The notes: generated from the sequence alone by a model not told the origin. A stretch of 64,000 nt of DNA from Astropecten irregularis (GCA_963971285.1 OZ020249.1:6448001-6512000), one strand, 5' to 3'; shown: positions 36,001 to 48,690, counted from the first letter of the stretch. Numbers and translations are program-made.

Positions 36001-38790
36001 TTTTGGTAGTCAGTCAAATTTCAGAAAAATTCATGCGGTCCCCCAAAGCAGCTTTTTTCAATTTTGGCCCAAAAGTAACTTTTTTCAAAAATGCGTGCCA
36101 TCTTCCTCATAGGTAGCTATGACTACCAGGAACCATTCCCAGCAAGAAAAATGCCAATCAACTTGTCATGGAAGGATTTTGGTGTAATTTGAGGCTATTT
36201 TGGTAGTCAGTCAAATTTCAGAAAAATCCATGTGGTCCCCCACAGCAGCTTTTTTCAATTTTGGCCCCAAACCAACTTTTTCCAGAAATGCCCGCTTCCT
36301 TCCTCATAGATAGAGCTATGACTACCAGGAACCATTCCCAGCAGAAAAATGCCTATCAACTTGTCATGGAAGGATTTTGGTGTAATTTGAGGCCATTTTG
36401 GTAGTCAGTCAAATTTCAGAAAAATCCATGTGGTCCCCCACAGCAGCTTTTTTCAATTTTGGCCCCAAACCAACTTTTTACAGAAATGCGCACTACCTTC
36501 CTCATAGCTAGCTATGACTACCAGGAACCATTCCCAGCAAGAAAAATGCCAATCAACTTGTCATGGAAGGATTTTGGTGTAATTTGAGGCCATTTTGGTA
36601 GTCAGTCAAATTTCAGAAAAATTCATGTGGTCCCCCAAAGCAGGTTTTTTCAATTTTGGCCCAAAAGTAACTTTTTATCAGAAATGCTTGCCATCTTCCT
36701 CATAGGTAGCTATGACTACCAGGAACCATTCCCATCAAGAAAAATGCCAATCAACTTGTCATGGAAGGATTTTGGTGTAATTTGAGGCCATTTTGGTAGT
36801 CAGTCAAATTTCAGAAAAATCCATGTGGTCCCCCACAGCAGCTTTTTTCAATTTTGGCCCCAAACAGACTTTTTTCAGAAATGCCCGCTTCCTTCCTCAT
36901 AGCTAGCTATGACTACCAGGAACCATTCCCAGCAAGAAAAATGCCAATCAACTTGTCATGGAAGGATTTTGGTGTAATTTGAGGCCATTTTGGTAGTCAG
37001 TCAAATTTCAGAAAAATCCATGTGGTCCCCCACAGCAGCTTTTTTCAATTTTGGCCCCAAACAGACTTTTTTCAGAAATGTCCGCTTCCTTCCTCATAGC
37101 TAGCTATGACTACCAGGAACCATTCCCAGCAAGAAAAATGCCAATCAACTTGTCATGGAAGGATTTTGGTGTAATTTGAGGCCATTTTGGTAGTCAGTCA
37201 AATTTCAGAAAAATCCATGTGGTCCCCCACAGCAGCTTTTTTCAATTTTGGCCCCAAACAGACTTTTTTCAGAAATGCCCGCTTCCTTCCTCATAGGTAG
37301 CTATGACTACCAGGAACCATTCCCAGCAAGAAAAATGCCAATCAACTTGTCATGGAAGGATTTTGGTGTAATTTGAGGCCATTTTGGTAGTCAGTCAAAT
37401 TTCAGAAAAATCCATGTGGTCCCCCACAGCAGCTTTTTTCAATTTTGGCCCCAAACCGACTTTTTTCAGAAATGCGCGCTACCTTCCTCATAGCTAGCTA
37501 TGACTACCAGGAACCATTCCCAGCAAGAAAAATGCCAATCAACTTGTCATGGAAGGATTTTGGTGTAATTTGAGGCCATTTTGGTAGTCAGTCAAATTTC
37601 AGAAAAATTCATGCGGTCCCCCAAAGCAGCTTTTTTCAATTTTGGCCCAAAAGTAACTTTTTTCAAAAATGCGTGCCATCTTCCTCATAGGTAGCTATGA
37701 CTACCAGGAACCATTCCCAGCAAGAAAAATGCCAATCAACTTGTCATGGAAGGATTTTGGTGTAATTTGAGGCTATTTTGGTAGTCAGTCAAATTTCAGA
37801 AAAATCCATGTGGTCCCCCACAGCAGCTTTTTTCAATTTTGGCCCCAAACCAACTTTTTCCAGAAATGCCCGCTTCCTTCCTCATAGATAGAGCTATGAC
37901 TACCAGGAACCATTCCCAGCAGAAAAATGCCTATCAACTTGTCATGGAAGGATTTTGGTGTAATTTGAGGCCATTTTGGTAGTCAGTCAAATTTCAGAAA
38001 AATCCATGTGGTCCCCCACAGCAGCTTTTTTCAATTTTGGCCCCAAACAGACTTTTTTCAGAAATGCCCGCTTCCTTCCTCATAGATAGCTATGACTACC
38101 AGGAACCATTCCCAGCAAGAAAAATGCCAATCAACTTTTCATGGAAGGATTTTGGTGTAATTTGAGGCCATTTTGGTAGTCAGTCAAATTTCAGAAAAAT
38201 CCATGTGGTCCCCCACAGCAGCTTTTTTCAATTTTGGCCCCAAACCGACTTTTTTCAGAAATGCGCGCTACCTTCCTCATAGCTAGCTATGACTACCAGG
38301 AACCATTCCCAGCAAGAAAAATGTCAATCAACTTGTCATGGAAGGATTTTGGTGTAATTTGAGGCCATTTTGGTAGTCAGTCAAATTTCAGAAAAATCCA
38401 TGTGGTCCCCCACAGCAGCTTTTTTCAATTTTGGCCCCAAACCGACTTTTTACAGAAATGCGCGCTACCTTCCTCCTAGCTAGCTATGACTACCAGGAAC
38501 CATTCCCAGCAAGAAAAATGCCAATCAACTTGTCATGGAAGGATTTTGGTGTAATTTGAGGCCATTTTGGTAGTCAGTCAAATTTCAGAAAAATTCATGT
38601 GGTCCCCCAAAGCAGCTTTTTTCAATTTTGGCCCAAAAGTAACTTTTTTCAGAAATGCGTGCCATCTTCCTCATAGGTAGCTATGACTACCAGGAACCAT
38701 TCCCAGCAAGAAAAATGCCAATCAACTTGTCTTGGAAGGATTTTGGTGTAATTTGAGGCCATTTTGGTAGTCAGTCAAATTTCAGAAAAA
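33040..38790. repeat. Nested 8-, 11- and 19-monomer higher-order blocks of array B
   Basis: Three rare marks recur in the same order and spacing. AAATGTCCGCTTCC occurs at about 33331, 35500 and 37078. TTCATGCGGTCC occurs at 33861, 36030 and 37608. The two-base insertion ATAGAGCTATG occurs at 34141, 36310 and 37888. Offsets are 2169 bp (11 monomers plus 2) and 1578 bp (8 monomers plus 2). The matching stretches are about 33040-34300 with 35209-36469, 34990-36469 with 36568-38047, and 33040-35043 with 36787-38790 (offset 3747, 19 monomers). A CAATC difference (AATGTCAATC near 35756, AATGCCAATC near 37334) shows the copies are not identical. Confidence 0.82.
33123..33319 (+). repeat. Representative family B monomer (197 bp)
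   Basis: Reference unit for array B, starting at the T-run of ACTTTTTTCAG. It contains the palindrome ATAGCTAGCTAT near 33152, then TGACTACCA at 33163-33171. The reverse complement, TGGTAGTCA, lies at 33244-33252. These two words could form a 9-bp stem around a 72-nt loop, or 12 bp with two G-U pairs in RNA. Strand and phase are arbitrary. Confidence 0.9.
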
Positions 38791-40690
38791 TCCATGTGGT
38801 CCCCCACAGCAGCTTTTTTCAATTTTGGCCCCAAACCAACTTTTTACAGAAATGCGCGCTACCTTCCTCATAGCTAGCTATGACTACCAGGAACCATTCC
38901 CAGCAAGAAAAATGCCAATCAACTTGTCATGGAAGGATTTTGGTGTAATTTGAGGCCATTTTGGTAGTCAGTCAAATTTCAGAAAAATTCATGTGGTCCC
39001 CCAAAGCAGGTTTTTTCAATTTTGGCCCAAAAGTAACTTTTTATCAGAAATGCTTGCCATCTTCCTCATAGGTAGCTATGACTACCAGGAACCATTCCCA
39101 TCAAGAAAAATGCCAATCAACTTGTCATGGAAGGATTTTGGTGTAATTTGAGGCCATTTTGGTAGTCAGTCAAATTTCAGAAAAATCCATGTGGTCCCCC
39201 ACAGCAGCTTTTTTCAATTTTGGCCCCAAACAGACTTTTTTCAGAAATGCCCGCTTCCTTCCTCATAGATAGCTATGACTACCAGGAACCATTCCCAGCA
39301 GAAAAATGCCTATCAACTTGTCATGGAAGGATTTTGGTGTAATTTGAGGCCATTTTGGTAGTCAGTCAAATTTCAGAAAAATCCATGTGGTCCCCCACAG
39401 CAGCTTTTTTCAATTTTGGCCCCAAACAGACTTTTTTCAGAAATGCCCGCTTCCTTCCTCATAGATAGCTATGACTACCAGGAACCATTCCCAGCAAGAA
39501 AAATGCCAATCAACTTTTCATGGAAGGATTTTGGTGTAATTTGAGGCCATTTTGGTAGTCAGTCAAATTTCAGAAAAATCCATGTGGTCCCCCACAGCAG
39601 CTTTTTTCAATTTTGGCCCCAAACCGACTTTTTTCAGAAATGCGCGCTACCTTCCTCATAGCTAGCTATGACTACCAGGAACCATTCCCAGCAAGAAAAA
39701 TGTCAATCAACTTGTCATGGAAGGATTTTGGTGTAATTTGAGGCCATTTTGGTAGTCAGTCAAATTTCAGAAAAATCCATGTGGTCCCCCACAGCAGCTT
39801 TTTTCAATTTTGGCCCCAAACCGACTTTTTACAGAAATGCGCGCTACCTTCCTCCTAGCTAGCTATGACTACCAGGAACCATTCCCAGCAAGAAAAATGC
39901 CAATCAACTTGTCATGGAAGGATTTTGGTGTAATTTGAGGCCATTTTGGTAGTCAGTCAAATTTCAGAAAAATTCATGTGGTCCCCCAAAGCAGCTTTTT
40001 TCAATTTTGGCCCAAAAGTAACTTTTTTCAGAAATGCGTGCCATCTTCCTCATAGGTAGCTATGACTACCAGGAACCATTCCCAGCAAGAAAAATGCCAA
40101 TCAACTTGTCTTGGAAGGATTTTGGTGTAATTTGAGGCCATTTTGGTAGTCAGTCAAATTTCAGAAAAATCCATGTGGTCCCCCACAGCAGCTTTTTTCA
40201 ATTTTGGCCCCAAACCAACTTTTTACAGAAATGCGCGCTACCTTCCTCATAGCTAGCTATGACTACCAGGAACCATTCCCAGCAAGAAAAATGCCAATCA
40301 ACTTGTCATGGAAGGATTTTGGTGTAATTTGAGGCCATTTTGGTAGTCAGTCAAATTTCAGAAAAATTCATGTGGTCCCCCAAAGCAGGTTTTTTCAATT
40401 TTGGCCCAAAAGTAACTTTTTATCAGAAATGCTTGCCATCTTCCTCATAGGTAGCTATGACTACCAGGAACCATTCCCATCAAGAAAAATGCCAATCAAC
40501 TTGTCATGGAAGGATTTTGGTGTAATTTGAGGCCATTTTGGTAGTCAGTCAAATTTCAGAAAAATCCATGTGGTCCCCCACAGCAGCTTTTTTCAATTTT
40601 GGCCCCAAACAGACTTTTTTCAGAAATGCCCGCTTCCTTCCTCATAGATAGCTATGACTACCAGGAACCATTCCCAGCAGAAAAATGCCA
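37894..40690. repeat. 7-monomer tandem higher-order repeat of array B (unit 1379 bp)
   Basis: Two adjacent copies, about 37894-39272 and 39273-40690, have a constant offset of 1379 bp (7 x 197). Both carry AATGCCTATCAAC (near 37927 and 39306), CAACTTTTCATGG (near 38133 and 39512), TTCCTCCTAGC (near 38470 and 39849) and the CTTTTTATCAG subtype (39037 and 40416). They part at about 39311/40690, where the second copy returns to AATGCCAATC. Confidence 0.8.
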
Positions 40691-43600
40691 ATCAACTTGT
40701 CATGGAAGGATTTTGGTGTAATTTGAGGCCATTTTGGTAGTCAGTCAAATTTCAGAAAAATCCATGTGGTCCCCCACAGCAGCTTTTTTCAATTTTGGCC
40801 CCAAACAGACTTTTTTCAGAAATGCCCGCTTCCTTCCTCATAGATAGCTATGACTACCAGGAACCATTCCCAGCAAGAAAAATGCCAATCAACTTGTCAT
40901 GGAAGGATTTTGGTGTAATTTGAGGCCATTTTGGTAGTCAGTCAAATTTCAGAAAAATCCATGTGGTCCCCCACAGCAGCTTTTTTCAATTTTGGCCCCA
41001 AACCGACTTTTTACAGAAATGCGCGCTACCTTCCTCATAGCTAGCTATGACTACCAGGAACCATTCCCAGCAAGAAAAATGCCAATCAACTTGTCATGGA
41101 AGGATTTTGGTGTAATTTGAGGCCATTTTGGTAGTCAGTCAAATTTCAGAAAAATTAATGTGGTCCCCCAAAGCAGCTTTTTTCAATTTTGGCCCAAAAG
41201 TAACTTTTTTCAGAAATGCGTGCCATCTTCCTCATAGGTAGCTATGACTACCAGGAACCATTCCCAGCAAGAAAAATGCCAATCAACTTGTCTTGGAAGG
41301 ATTTTGGTGTAATTTGAGGCCATTTTTGTAGTCAGTCAAATTTCAGAAAAATCCATGTGGTCCCCCACAGCAGCTTTTTTCAATTTTGGCCCCAAACCAA
41401 CTTTTTACAGAAATGCGCGCTACCTTCCTCATAGCTAGCTATGACTACCAGGAACCATTCCCAGCAAGAAAAATGCCAATCAACTTGTCATGGAAGGATT
41501 TTGGTGTAATTTGAGGCCATTTTGGTAGTCAGTCAAATTTCAGAAAAATTCATGTGGTCCCCCAAAGCAGCTTTTTTCAATTTTGGCCCAAAAGTAACTT
41601 TTTATCAGAAATGCTTGCCATCTTCCTCATAGGTAGCTATGACTACCAGGAACCATTCCCAGCAAGAAAAATGCCAATCAACTTGTCATGGAAGGATTTT
41701 GGTGTAATTTGAGGCCATTTTGGTAGTCAGTCAAATTTCAGAAAAATCCATGTGGTCCCCCACAGCAGCTTTTTTCAATTTTGGCCCCAAACAGACTTTT
41801 TTCAGAAATGCCCGCTTCCTTCCTCATAGATAGCTATGACTACCAGGAACCATTCCCAGCAGAAAAATGCCAATCAACTTGTCATGGAAGGATTTTGGTG
41901 TAATTTGAGGCCATTTTGGTAGTCAGTCAAATTTCAGAAAAATCCATGTGGTCCCCCAAAGCAGCTTTTTTCAATTTTGGCCCAAAAGTAACTTTTTTCA
42001 GAAATGCGTGCCATCTTCCTCATAGGTAGCTATGACTACCAGGAACCATTCCCAGCAAGAAAAATGCCAATCAACTTGTCTTGGAAGGATTTTGGTGTAA
42101 TTTGAGGCCATTTTTGTAGTCAGTCAAATTTCAGAAAAATCCATGTGGTCCCCCACAGCAGCTTTTTTCAATTTTGGCCCCAAACCAACTTTTTACAGAA
42201 ATGCGCGCTACCTTCCTCATAGCTAGCTATGACTACCAGGAACCATTCCCAGCAAGAAAAATGCCAATCAACTTGTCATGGAAGGATTTTGGTGTAATTT
42301 GAGGCCATTTTGGTAGTCAGTCAAATTTCAGAAAAATTCATGTGGTCCCCCAAAGCAGCTTTTTTCAATTTTGGCCCAAAAGTAACTTTTTATCAGAAAT
42401 GCTTGCCATCTTCCTCATAGGTAGCTATGACTACCAGGAACCATTCCCAGCAAGAAAAATGCCAATCAACTTGTCATGGAAGGATTTTGGTGTAATTTGA
42501 GGCCATTTTGGTAGTCAGTCAAATTTCAGAAAAATCCATGTGGTCCCCCACAGCAGCTTTTTTCAATTTTGGCCCCAAACAGACTTTTTTCAGAAATGCC
42601 CGCTTCCTTCCTCATAGATAGCTATGACTACCAGGAACCATTCCCAGCAGAAAAATGCCAATCAACTTGTCATGGAAGGATTTTGGTGTAATTTGAGGCC
42701 ATTTTGGTAGTCAGTCAAATTTCAGAAAAATCCATGTGGTCCCCCACAGCAGCTTTTTTCAATTTTGGCCCCAAACAGACTTTTTTCAGAAATGCCCGCT
42801 TCCTTCCTCATAGATAGCTATGACTACCAGGAACCATTCCCAGCAAGAAAAATGCCAATCAACTTGTCATGGAAGGATTTTGGTGTAATTTGAGGCCATT
42901 TTGGTAGTCAGTCAAATTTCAGAAAAATCCATGTGGTCCCCCACAGCAGCTTTTCTCAATTTTGGCCCCAAACAGACTTTTTTCAGAAATGCCCGCTTCC
43001 TTCCTCATAGATAACTATGACTACCAGGAACCATTCCCAGCAGAAAAATGCCAATCAACTTGTCATGGAAGGATTTTGGTGTAATTTGAGGCCATTTTGG
43101 TAGTCAGTCAAATTTCAGAAAAATCCATGTGGTCCCCCACAGCAGCTTTTTTCAATTTTGGCCCCAAACAGACTTTTTTCAGAAATGCCCGCTTCCTTCC
43201 TCATAGATAGCTATGACTACCAGGAACCATTCCCAGCAGAAAAATGCCAATCAACTTGTCATGGAAGGATTTTGGTGTAATTTGAGGCCATTTTGGTAGT
43301 CAGTCAAATTTCAGAAAAATCCATGTGGTCCCCCACAGCAGCTTTTTTCAATTTTGGCCCCAAACAGACTTTTTTCAGAAATGCCCGCTTCCTTCCTCAT
43401 AGATAGCTATGACTACCAGGAACCATTCCCAGCAAGAAAAATGCCAATCAACTTGTCATGGAAGGATTTTGGTGTAATTTGAGGCCATTTTGGTAGTCAG
43501 TCAAATTTCAGAAAAATCCATGTGGTCCCCCACAGCAGCTTTTTTCAATTTTGGCCCCAAACCGACTTTTTACAGAAATGCGCGCTACCTTCGTCATAGC

Positions 43601-46600
43601 TAGCTATGACTACCAGGAACCATTCCCAGCAAGAAAAATGCCAATCAACTTGTCATGGAAGGATTTTGGTGTAATTTGAGGCCATTTTGGTAGTCAGTCA
43701 AATTTCAGAAAAATTAATGTGGTCCCCCAAAGCAGCTTTTTTCAATTTTGGCCCAAAAGTAACTTTTTTCAGAAATGCGTGCCATCTTCCTCATAGGTAG
43801 CTATGACTACCAGGAACCATTCCCAGCAAGAAAAATGCCAATCAACTTGTCTTGGAAGGATTTTGGTGTAATTTGAGGCCATTTTTGTAGTCAGTCAAAT
43901 TTCAGAAAAATCCATGTAGTCCCCCACAGCAGCTTTTTTCAATTTTGGCCCCAAACCAACTTTTTACAGAAATGCGCGCTACCTTCCTCATAGCTAGCTA
44001 TGACTACCAGGAACCATTCCCAGCAAGAAAAATGCCAATCAACTTGTCATGGAAGGATTTTGGTGTAATTTGAGGCCATTTTGGTAGTCAGTCAAATTTC
44101 AGAAAAATTCATGTGGTCCCCCAAAGCAGCTTTTTTCAATTTCGGCCCAAAAGTAACTTTTTATCAGAAATGCTTGCCATCTTCCTCATAGGTAGCTATG
44201 ACTACCAGGAACCATTCCCAGCAAGAAAAATGCCAATCAACTTGTCATGGAAGGATTTTGGTGTAATTTGAGGCCATTTTGGTAGTCAGTCAAATTTCAG
44301 AAAAATCCATGTGGTCCCCCACAGCAGCTTTTTTCAATTTTGGCCCCAAACAGACTTTTTTCAGAAATGCCCGCTTCCTTCCTCATAGATAGCTATGACT
44401 ACCAGGAACCATTCCCAGCAGAAAAATGCCAATCAACTTGTCATGGAAGGATTTTGGTGTAATTTGAGGCCATTTTGGTAGTCAGTCAAATTTCAGAAAA
44501 ATCCATGTGGTCCCCCACAGCAGCTTTTTTCAATTTTGGCCCCAAACAGACTTTTTTCAGAAATGCCCGCTTCCTTCCTCATAGATAGCTATGACTACCA
44601 GGAACCATTCCCAGCAAGAAAAATGCCAATTAACTTGTCATGGAAGGATTTTGGTGTAATTTGAGGCCATTTTGGTAGTCAGTCAAATTTCAGAAAAATC
44701 CATGTGGTCCCCCACAGCAGCTTTTTTCAATTTTGGCCCCAAACAGACTTTTTTCAGAAATGCCCGCTTCCTTCCTCATAGATAGCTATGACTACCAGGA
44801 ACCATTCCCAGCAGAAAAATGCCAATCAACTTGTCATGGAAGGATTTTGGTGTAATTTGAGGCCATTTTGGTAGTCAGTCAAATTTCAGAAAAATACATG
44901 TGGTCCCCCACAGCAGCTTTTTTCAATTTTGGCCCCAAACAGACTTTTTTCAGAAATGCCCGCTTCCTTCCTCATAGATAGCTATGACTACCAGGAACCA
45001 TTCCCAGCAAGAAAAATGCCAATCAACTTGTCATGGAAGGATTTTGGTGTAATTTGAGGCCATTTTGGTAGTCAGTCAAATTTCAGAAAAATCCATGTGG
45101 TCCCCCACAGCAGTTTTTTTCAATTTTGGCCCCAAACCGACTTTTTCCAGAAATGCGCGCTACCTTCCTCATAGCTAGCTATGACTACCAGGAACCATTC
45201 CCAGCAAGAAAAATGCCAATCAACTTGTCATGGAAGGATTTTGGTGTAATTTGAGGCCATTTTGGTAGTCAGTCAAATTTCAGAAAAATTAATGTGGTCC
45301 CCCAAAGCAGCTTTTTTCAATTTTGGCCCAAAAGTAACTTTTTTCAGAAATGCGTGCCATCTTCCTCATAGGTAGCTATGACTACCAGGAACCATTCCCA
45401 GCAAGAAAAATGCCAATCAACTTGTCTTGGAAGGATTTTGGTGTAATTTGAGGCCATTTTTGTAGTCAGTCAAATTTCAGAAAAATCCATGTGGTCCCCC
45501 ACAGCAGCTTTTTTCAATTTTGGCCCCAAACCAACTTTTTACAGAAATGCGCGCTACCTTCCTCATAGCTAGCTATGACTACCAGGAACCATTCCCAGCA
45601 AGAAAAATGCCAATCAACTTGTCATGGAAGGATTTTGGTGTAATTTGAGGCCATTTTGGTAGTCAGTCAAATTTCAGAAAAATTCATGTGGTCCCCCAAA
45701 GCAGCTTTTTTCAATTTTGGCCCAAAAGTAACTTTTTATCAGAAATGCTTGCCATCTTCCTCATAGGTAGCTATGACTATCAGGAACCATTCCCAGCAAG
45801 AAAAATGCCAATCAACTTGTCATGGAAGGATTTTGGTGTAATTTGAGGCCATTTTGGTAGTCAGTCAAATTTCAGAAAAATCCATGTGGTCCCCCACAGC
45901 AGCTTTTTTCAATTTTGGCCCCAAACAGACTTTTTTCAGAAATGCCCGCTTCCTTCCTCATAGATAGCTATGACTACCAGGAACCATTCCCAGCAGAAAA
46001 ATGCCAATCAACTTGTCATGGAAGGATTTTGGTGTAATTTGAGGCCATTTTGGTAGTCAGTCAAATTTCAGAAAAATCCATGTGGTCCCCCACAGCAGCT
46101 TTTTTCAATTTTGGCCCCAAACAGACTTTTTTCAGAAATGCCCGCTTCCTTCCTCATAGATAGCTATGACTACCAGGAACCATTCCCAGCAAGAAAAATG
46201 CCAATCAACTTGTCATGGAAGGATTTTGGTGTAATTTGAGGCCATTTTGGTAGTCAGTCAAATTTCAGAAAAATCCATGTGGTCCCCCACAGCAGCTTTT
46301 TTCAATTTTGGCCCCTAACCGACTTTTTACAGAAATGCGCGCTACCTTCCTCATAGCTAGCTATGACTACCAGGAACCATTCCCAGCAAGAAAAATGCCA
46401 ATCAACTTGTCATGGAAGGATTTTGGTGTAATTTGAGGCCATTTTGGTAGTCAGTCAAATTTCAGAAAAATTAATGTGGTCCCCCAAAGCAGCTTTTTTC
46501 AATTTTGGCCCAAAAGTAACTTTTTTCAGAAATGCGTGCCATCTTCCTCATAGGTAGCTATGACTACCAGGAACCATTCCCAGCAAGAAAAATGCCAATC

Positions 46601-47229
46601 AACTTTTCATGGAAGGATTTTGGTGTAATTTGAGGCCATTTTGGTAGTCAGTCAAATTATAGAAAAATCCATGTGGTCCCCCACAGCAGCTTTTTTCAAT
46701 TGTTGCCCAAAACCAACTTTTTTCAGAAATGCGTGCCATCTTCCTCATAGGTAGCTATGATTACCAGGAACCATTCCCAGCAAGAAAAATGCCAATCAAC
46801 TTGTCATGGAAGGATTTTGGTGTAATTTGAGGCCATTTTGGTAGTCAGTCAAATTTCAGAAAAATTAATGTGGTCCCCCACAGCAGCTTTTTTCAATTTT
46901 GGCCCCAAACCAACTTTTTACAGAAATGCGCGCTACCTTCCTCATAGCTAGCTATGACTACCAGGAACCATTCCCAGCAAGAAAAATGCCAATCAACTTG
47001 TCATGGAAGGATTTTGGTGTAATTTGAGGCCATTTTGGTAGTCAGTCAAATTTCAGAAAAATTCATGTGGTCCCCCAAAGCAGCTTTCTTCAATTTTGGC
47101 CCAAAAGTAACTTTTTATCAGAAATGCTTGCCATCTTCCTCATAGGTATCTATGACTACCAGGAACCATTCCCAGCAAGAAAAATGCCAATCAACTTGTC
47201 ATGGAAGGATTTTGGTGTAATTTGAGGCC

Positions 47230-47237
47230 ATTTTGGT
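47230..47237. repeat. Target-site duplication, left (8 bp ATTTTGGT)
   Basis: ATTTTGGT directly precedes the transposon and is repeated directly after it at 48683-48690. In uninterrupted family B monomers this word occurs once, between GAGGCC and AGTCAGTC. An 8-bp duplication is characteristic of hAT-superfamily insertion. Confidence 0.93.
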
Positions 47238-47253
47238 TAGGCCTGGGCGATTA
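47238..47253 (+). repeat. hAT terminal inverted repeat, left
   Basis: TAGGCCTGGGCGATTA, a perfect inverted match to the 16 bp at 48667-48682. It is followed at once by CGATTAATCGATTAATCG-type subterminal sequence up to about 47280. Confidence 0.93.
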
Positions 47254-48169
47254 ACTCGATTAATCGATTAATCGCGATTACATTCCTGTGTCGATTACTC
47301 GATTAGTAAATTCTGAACTACTCGATTAATCGTGCCACCGCGATTAGTGCCTTCGAGTTGCGATTAATTTCATGAGTTACTACTATTCTCATTCGATCAA
47401 TAGCCATGCCGTGTGTGTTGCACGGAGCAGCTGCATAGACTTGATGACAAGTCGTTATACATTCGTGTTTTGTCCATTCGTCCGTCAATATCATGCATCG
47501 TTCGTATAGTGAGGCAACGTAATCTTGATTCAGTAGGGGTCGAGGGTGTTTATGTACCGCGGTCGCGTCCCCGCATGTTGGACATTATGTAGGACGTACA
47601 CAGTGTAATGTGAACACGAACACCGTACCCCTGGTGTAGCGATACAATTACCGACTTGATATCACGTCTGCTTGCTGCACGTGCACCGGATGCCCGCCCA
47701 ATTGTGACAGCACCATGACAACATTTTGAGATTACACTGTAATTGGCCAGTAGCCCTTCTAATAATACTGCCTTATATGGTCAACGTGGATGAGGCATGA
47801 ATGAGGGCTATACCATTTCGCTGTTTATTGAGGTACATTTAGTTATGTTGCATTTTCAATAAATACTATTTATCTCACTTAGTAATAAAACGAAAGGTTG
47901 TCGGGACTTGTCGCACACATGAGTTTTTGGATACATACAGTTTAAACGTGTCGGGGTGAATATTTATTCAAGCCTGACAGCTGACAGCGAAGTTTTTCTC
48001 AACTTCTTAGGCCCACGTGTTTACAATGGATTCGGCTACCATGGCCGGCCAGCGAGGCTTGGCGCATGGCGCGATGGCATTCAACTACTCGAGTACAGAC
48101 GATACTCGATTATACGATTACTGTACTGGACTATCGTATCGTATGATAATCGTGAAGTGAACATGTGGA

Positions 48170-48241
48170 GTATCGTGAAATGTAAAATAATCGCGATGTG
48201 TTTAGTAATCGTGAGCTGTGTAATAATCGTGTTCACTGTTC
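48170..48241 (+). repeat. 18-bp minisatellite inside the transposon (four units)
   Basis: ATCG words fall at 48172, 48190, 48208 and 48226, spaced exactly 18 bp, within units of the form TAATCGTGANNTGTGTAA. The units are imperfect. Related TAATCG words lie just outside at 48147 and 48268. This resembles the subterminal AATCG motifs and may have expanded from them. A binding role is inference. Confidence 0.7.
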
Positions 48242-48603
48242 AGCCTACATGGGGTGTACATAATGTGTAATCGTGTACATGTACTATCGTTGACCTGTAC
48301 ATGCATGTATGGGACTACGTCTGTGTGTACGTACGTGAGACAGTAACTGCATGCCTTGTCGGCCAACACTCCGCGAAATTACCCTACTTTACTGAAGGCA
48401 TACCAATAATTATGGACGATATTAGCTTCACGAATTTTGCATTATACCTTATCAGAACAAAATTGGCATTGCTCAATGCCTCAGAAATCGGAACTGATCG
48501 ATGTTGAAACTTGTGAGAATCAATGCATTACGCTAGTGCAGTTTACTGCAGTGCCGCTATGATGAATACAAGGTACATGCTGCTTGTATAGTCACTTCCG
48601 GGT

Positions 48604-48676
48604 AATCGCGATTAATCGATTAATCGCAATTATTTCCTCCGCGATTAATCGATTAGTGAAAAGCACTAATCGCCCA
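48604..48676. repeat. Right subterminal ATTAATCG palindromes of the transposon
   Basis: This segment contains three runs built on GCGATTAATCGATTA, separated by TTATTTCCTCC and AAAAGCAC. The left end has the counterpart at 47248-47280. In hAT elements, clustered subterminal short motifs are typical transposase contact sites. The assignment here is by analogy. Confidence 0.7.
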
Positions 48677-48682
48677 GGCCTA
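48667..48682 (-). repeat. hAT terminal inverted repeat, right
   Basis: Reads TAATCGCCCAGGCCTA on the plus strand, the exact reverse complement of the left terminus at 47238-47253. It is followed directly by the second target-duplication copy. Confidence 0.93.
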
Positions 48683-48690
48683 ATTTTGGT
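48683..48690. repeat. Target-site duplication, right (8 bp ATTTTGGT)
   Basis: Exact second copy of the word at 47230-47237. It continues into AGTCAGTCAAATTTC, the normal family B sequence that follows this word elsewhere. Confidence 0.93.

Larger units (their letters stand above)
32108..47237. repeat. Satellite array, family B (197-bp monomer), left arm, ~77 copies
   Basis: A head-to-tail array in which ACTTTTTTCAGAAATG recurs every 196-199 bp, most often 197 (for example the T-run starts at 33123 and 33320). Conserved blocks in order are CTTCCTCATAG, TAGCTATGACTACCAGGAA, AATGCCAATCAACTTGTCATGG, GGATTTTGGTGTAATTTGAG, TGGTAGTCAGTCAAATTTC, ATGTGGTCCCCC and CAATTTTGGCCC. Main subtypes are marked by ACAGAC with CCCGCTTCC, ACCGAC with GCGCTACC, AAAGTAAC with GTGCCATC, and CTTTTTATCAG with CTTGCCATC. 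By eye there is no similarity to family A. The period is not a multiple of three and the frames are broken by stops, so no protein is encoded. Confidence 0.97.
47238..48682. mobile_element. Non-autonomous hAT-superfamily DNA transposon (1445 bp) inside array B
   Basis: The insertion interrupts a single family B monomer cleanly. Joining the flanks at one ATTTTGGT copy restores an intact monomer. Its ends are perfect 16-bp inverted repeats (TAGGCCTGGGCGATTA), flanked by the 8-bp duplication ATTTTGGT. The TGGGC-type terminus and 8-bp duplication are hAT hallmarks. Subterminal regions on both sides are packed with ATTAATCGATTAAT-like palindromes, plausible transposase-binding sites (inference). 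The interior has no hAT transposase: frames at 47956-48270 and 48301-48507 are short, the first starts at GTG, and neither shows a recognised domain. Two AATAAA words at 47858 and 47884 could be relic polyadenylation signals but may be chance. An intact related element elsewhere would have to supply the transposase. Confidence 0.9.

Noticed and set aside
47956..48507. 104- and 68-codon frames inside the transposon as possible transposase remnants
   Set aside because: The 104-codon frame starts at GTG, and neither has recognisable hAT dimerisation, BED-finger or catalytic motifs. The lengths are far below a transposase.
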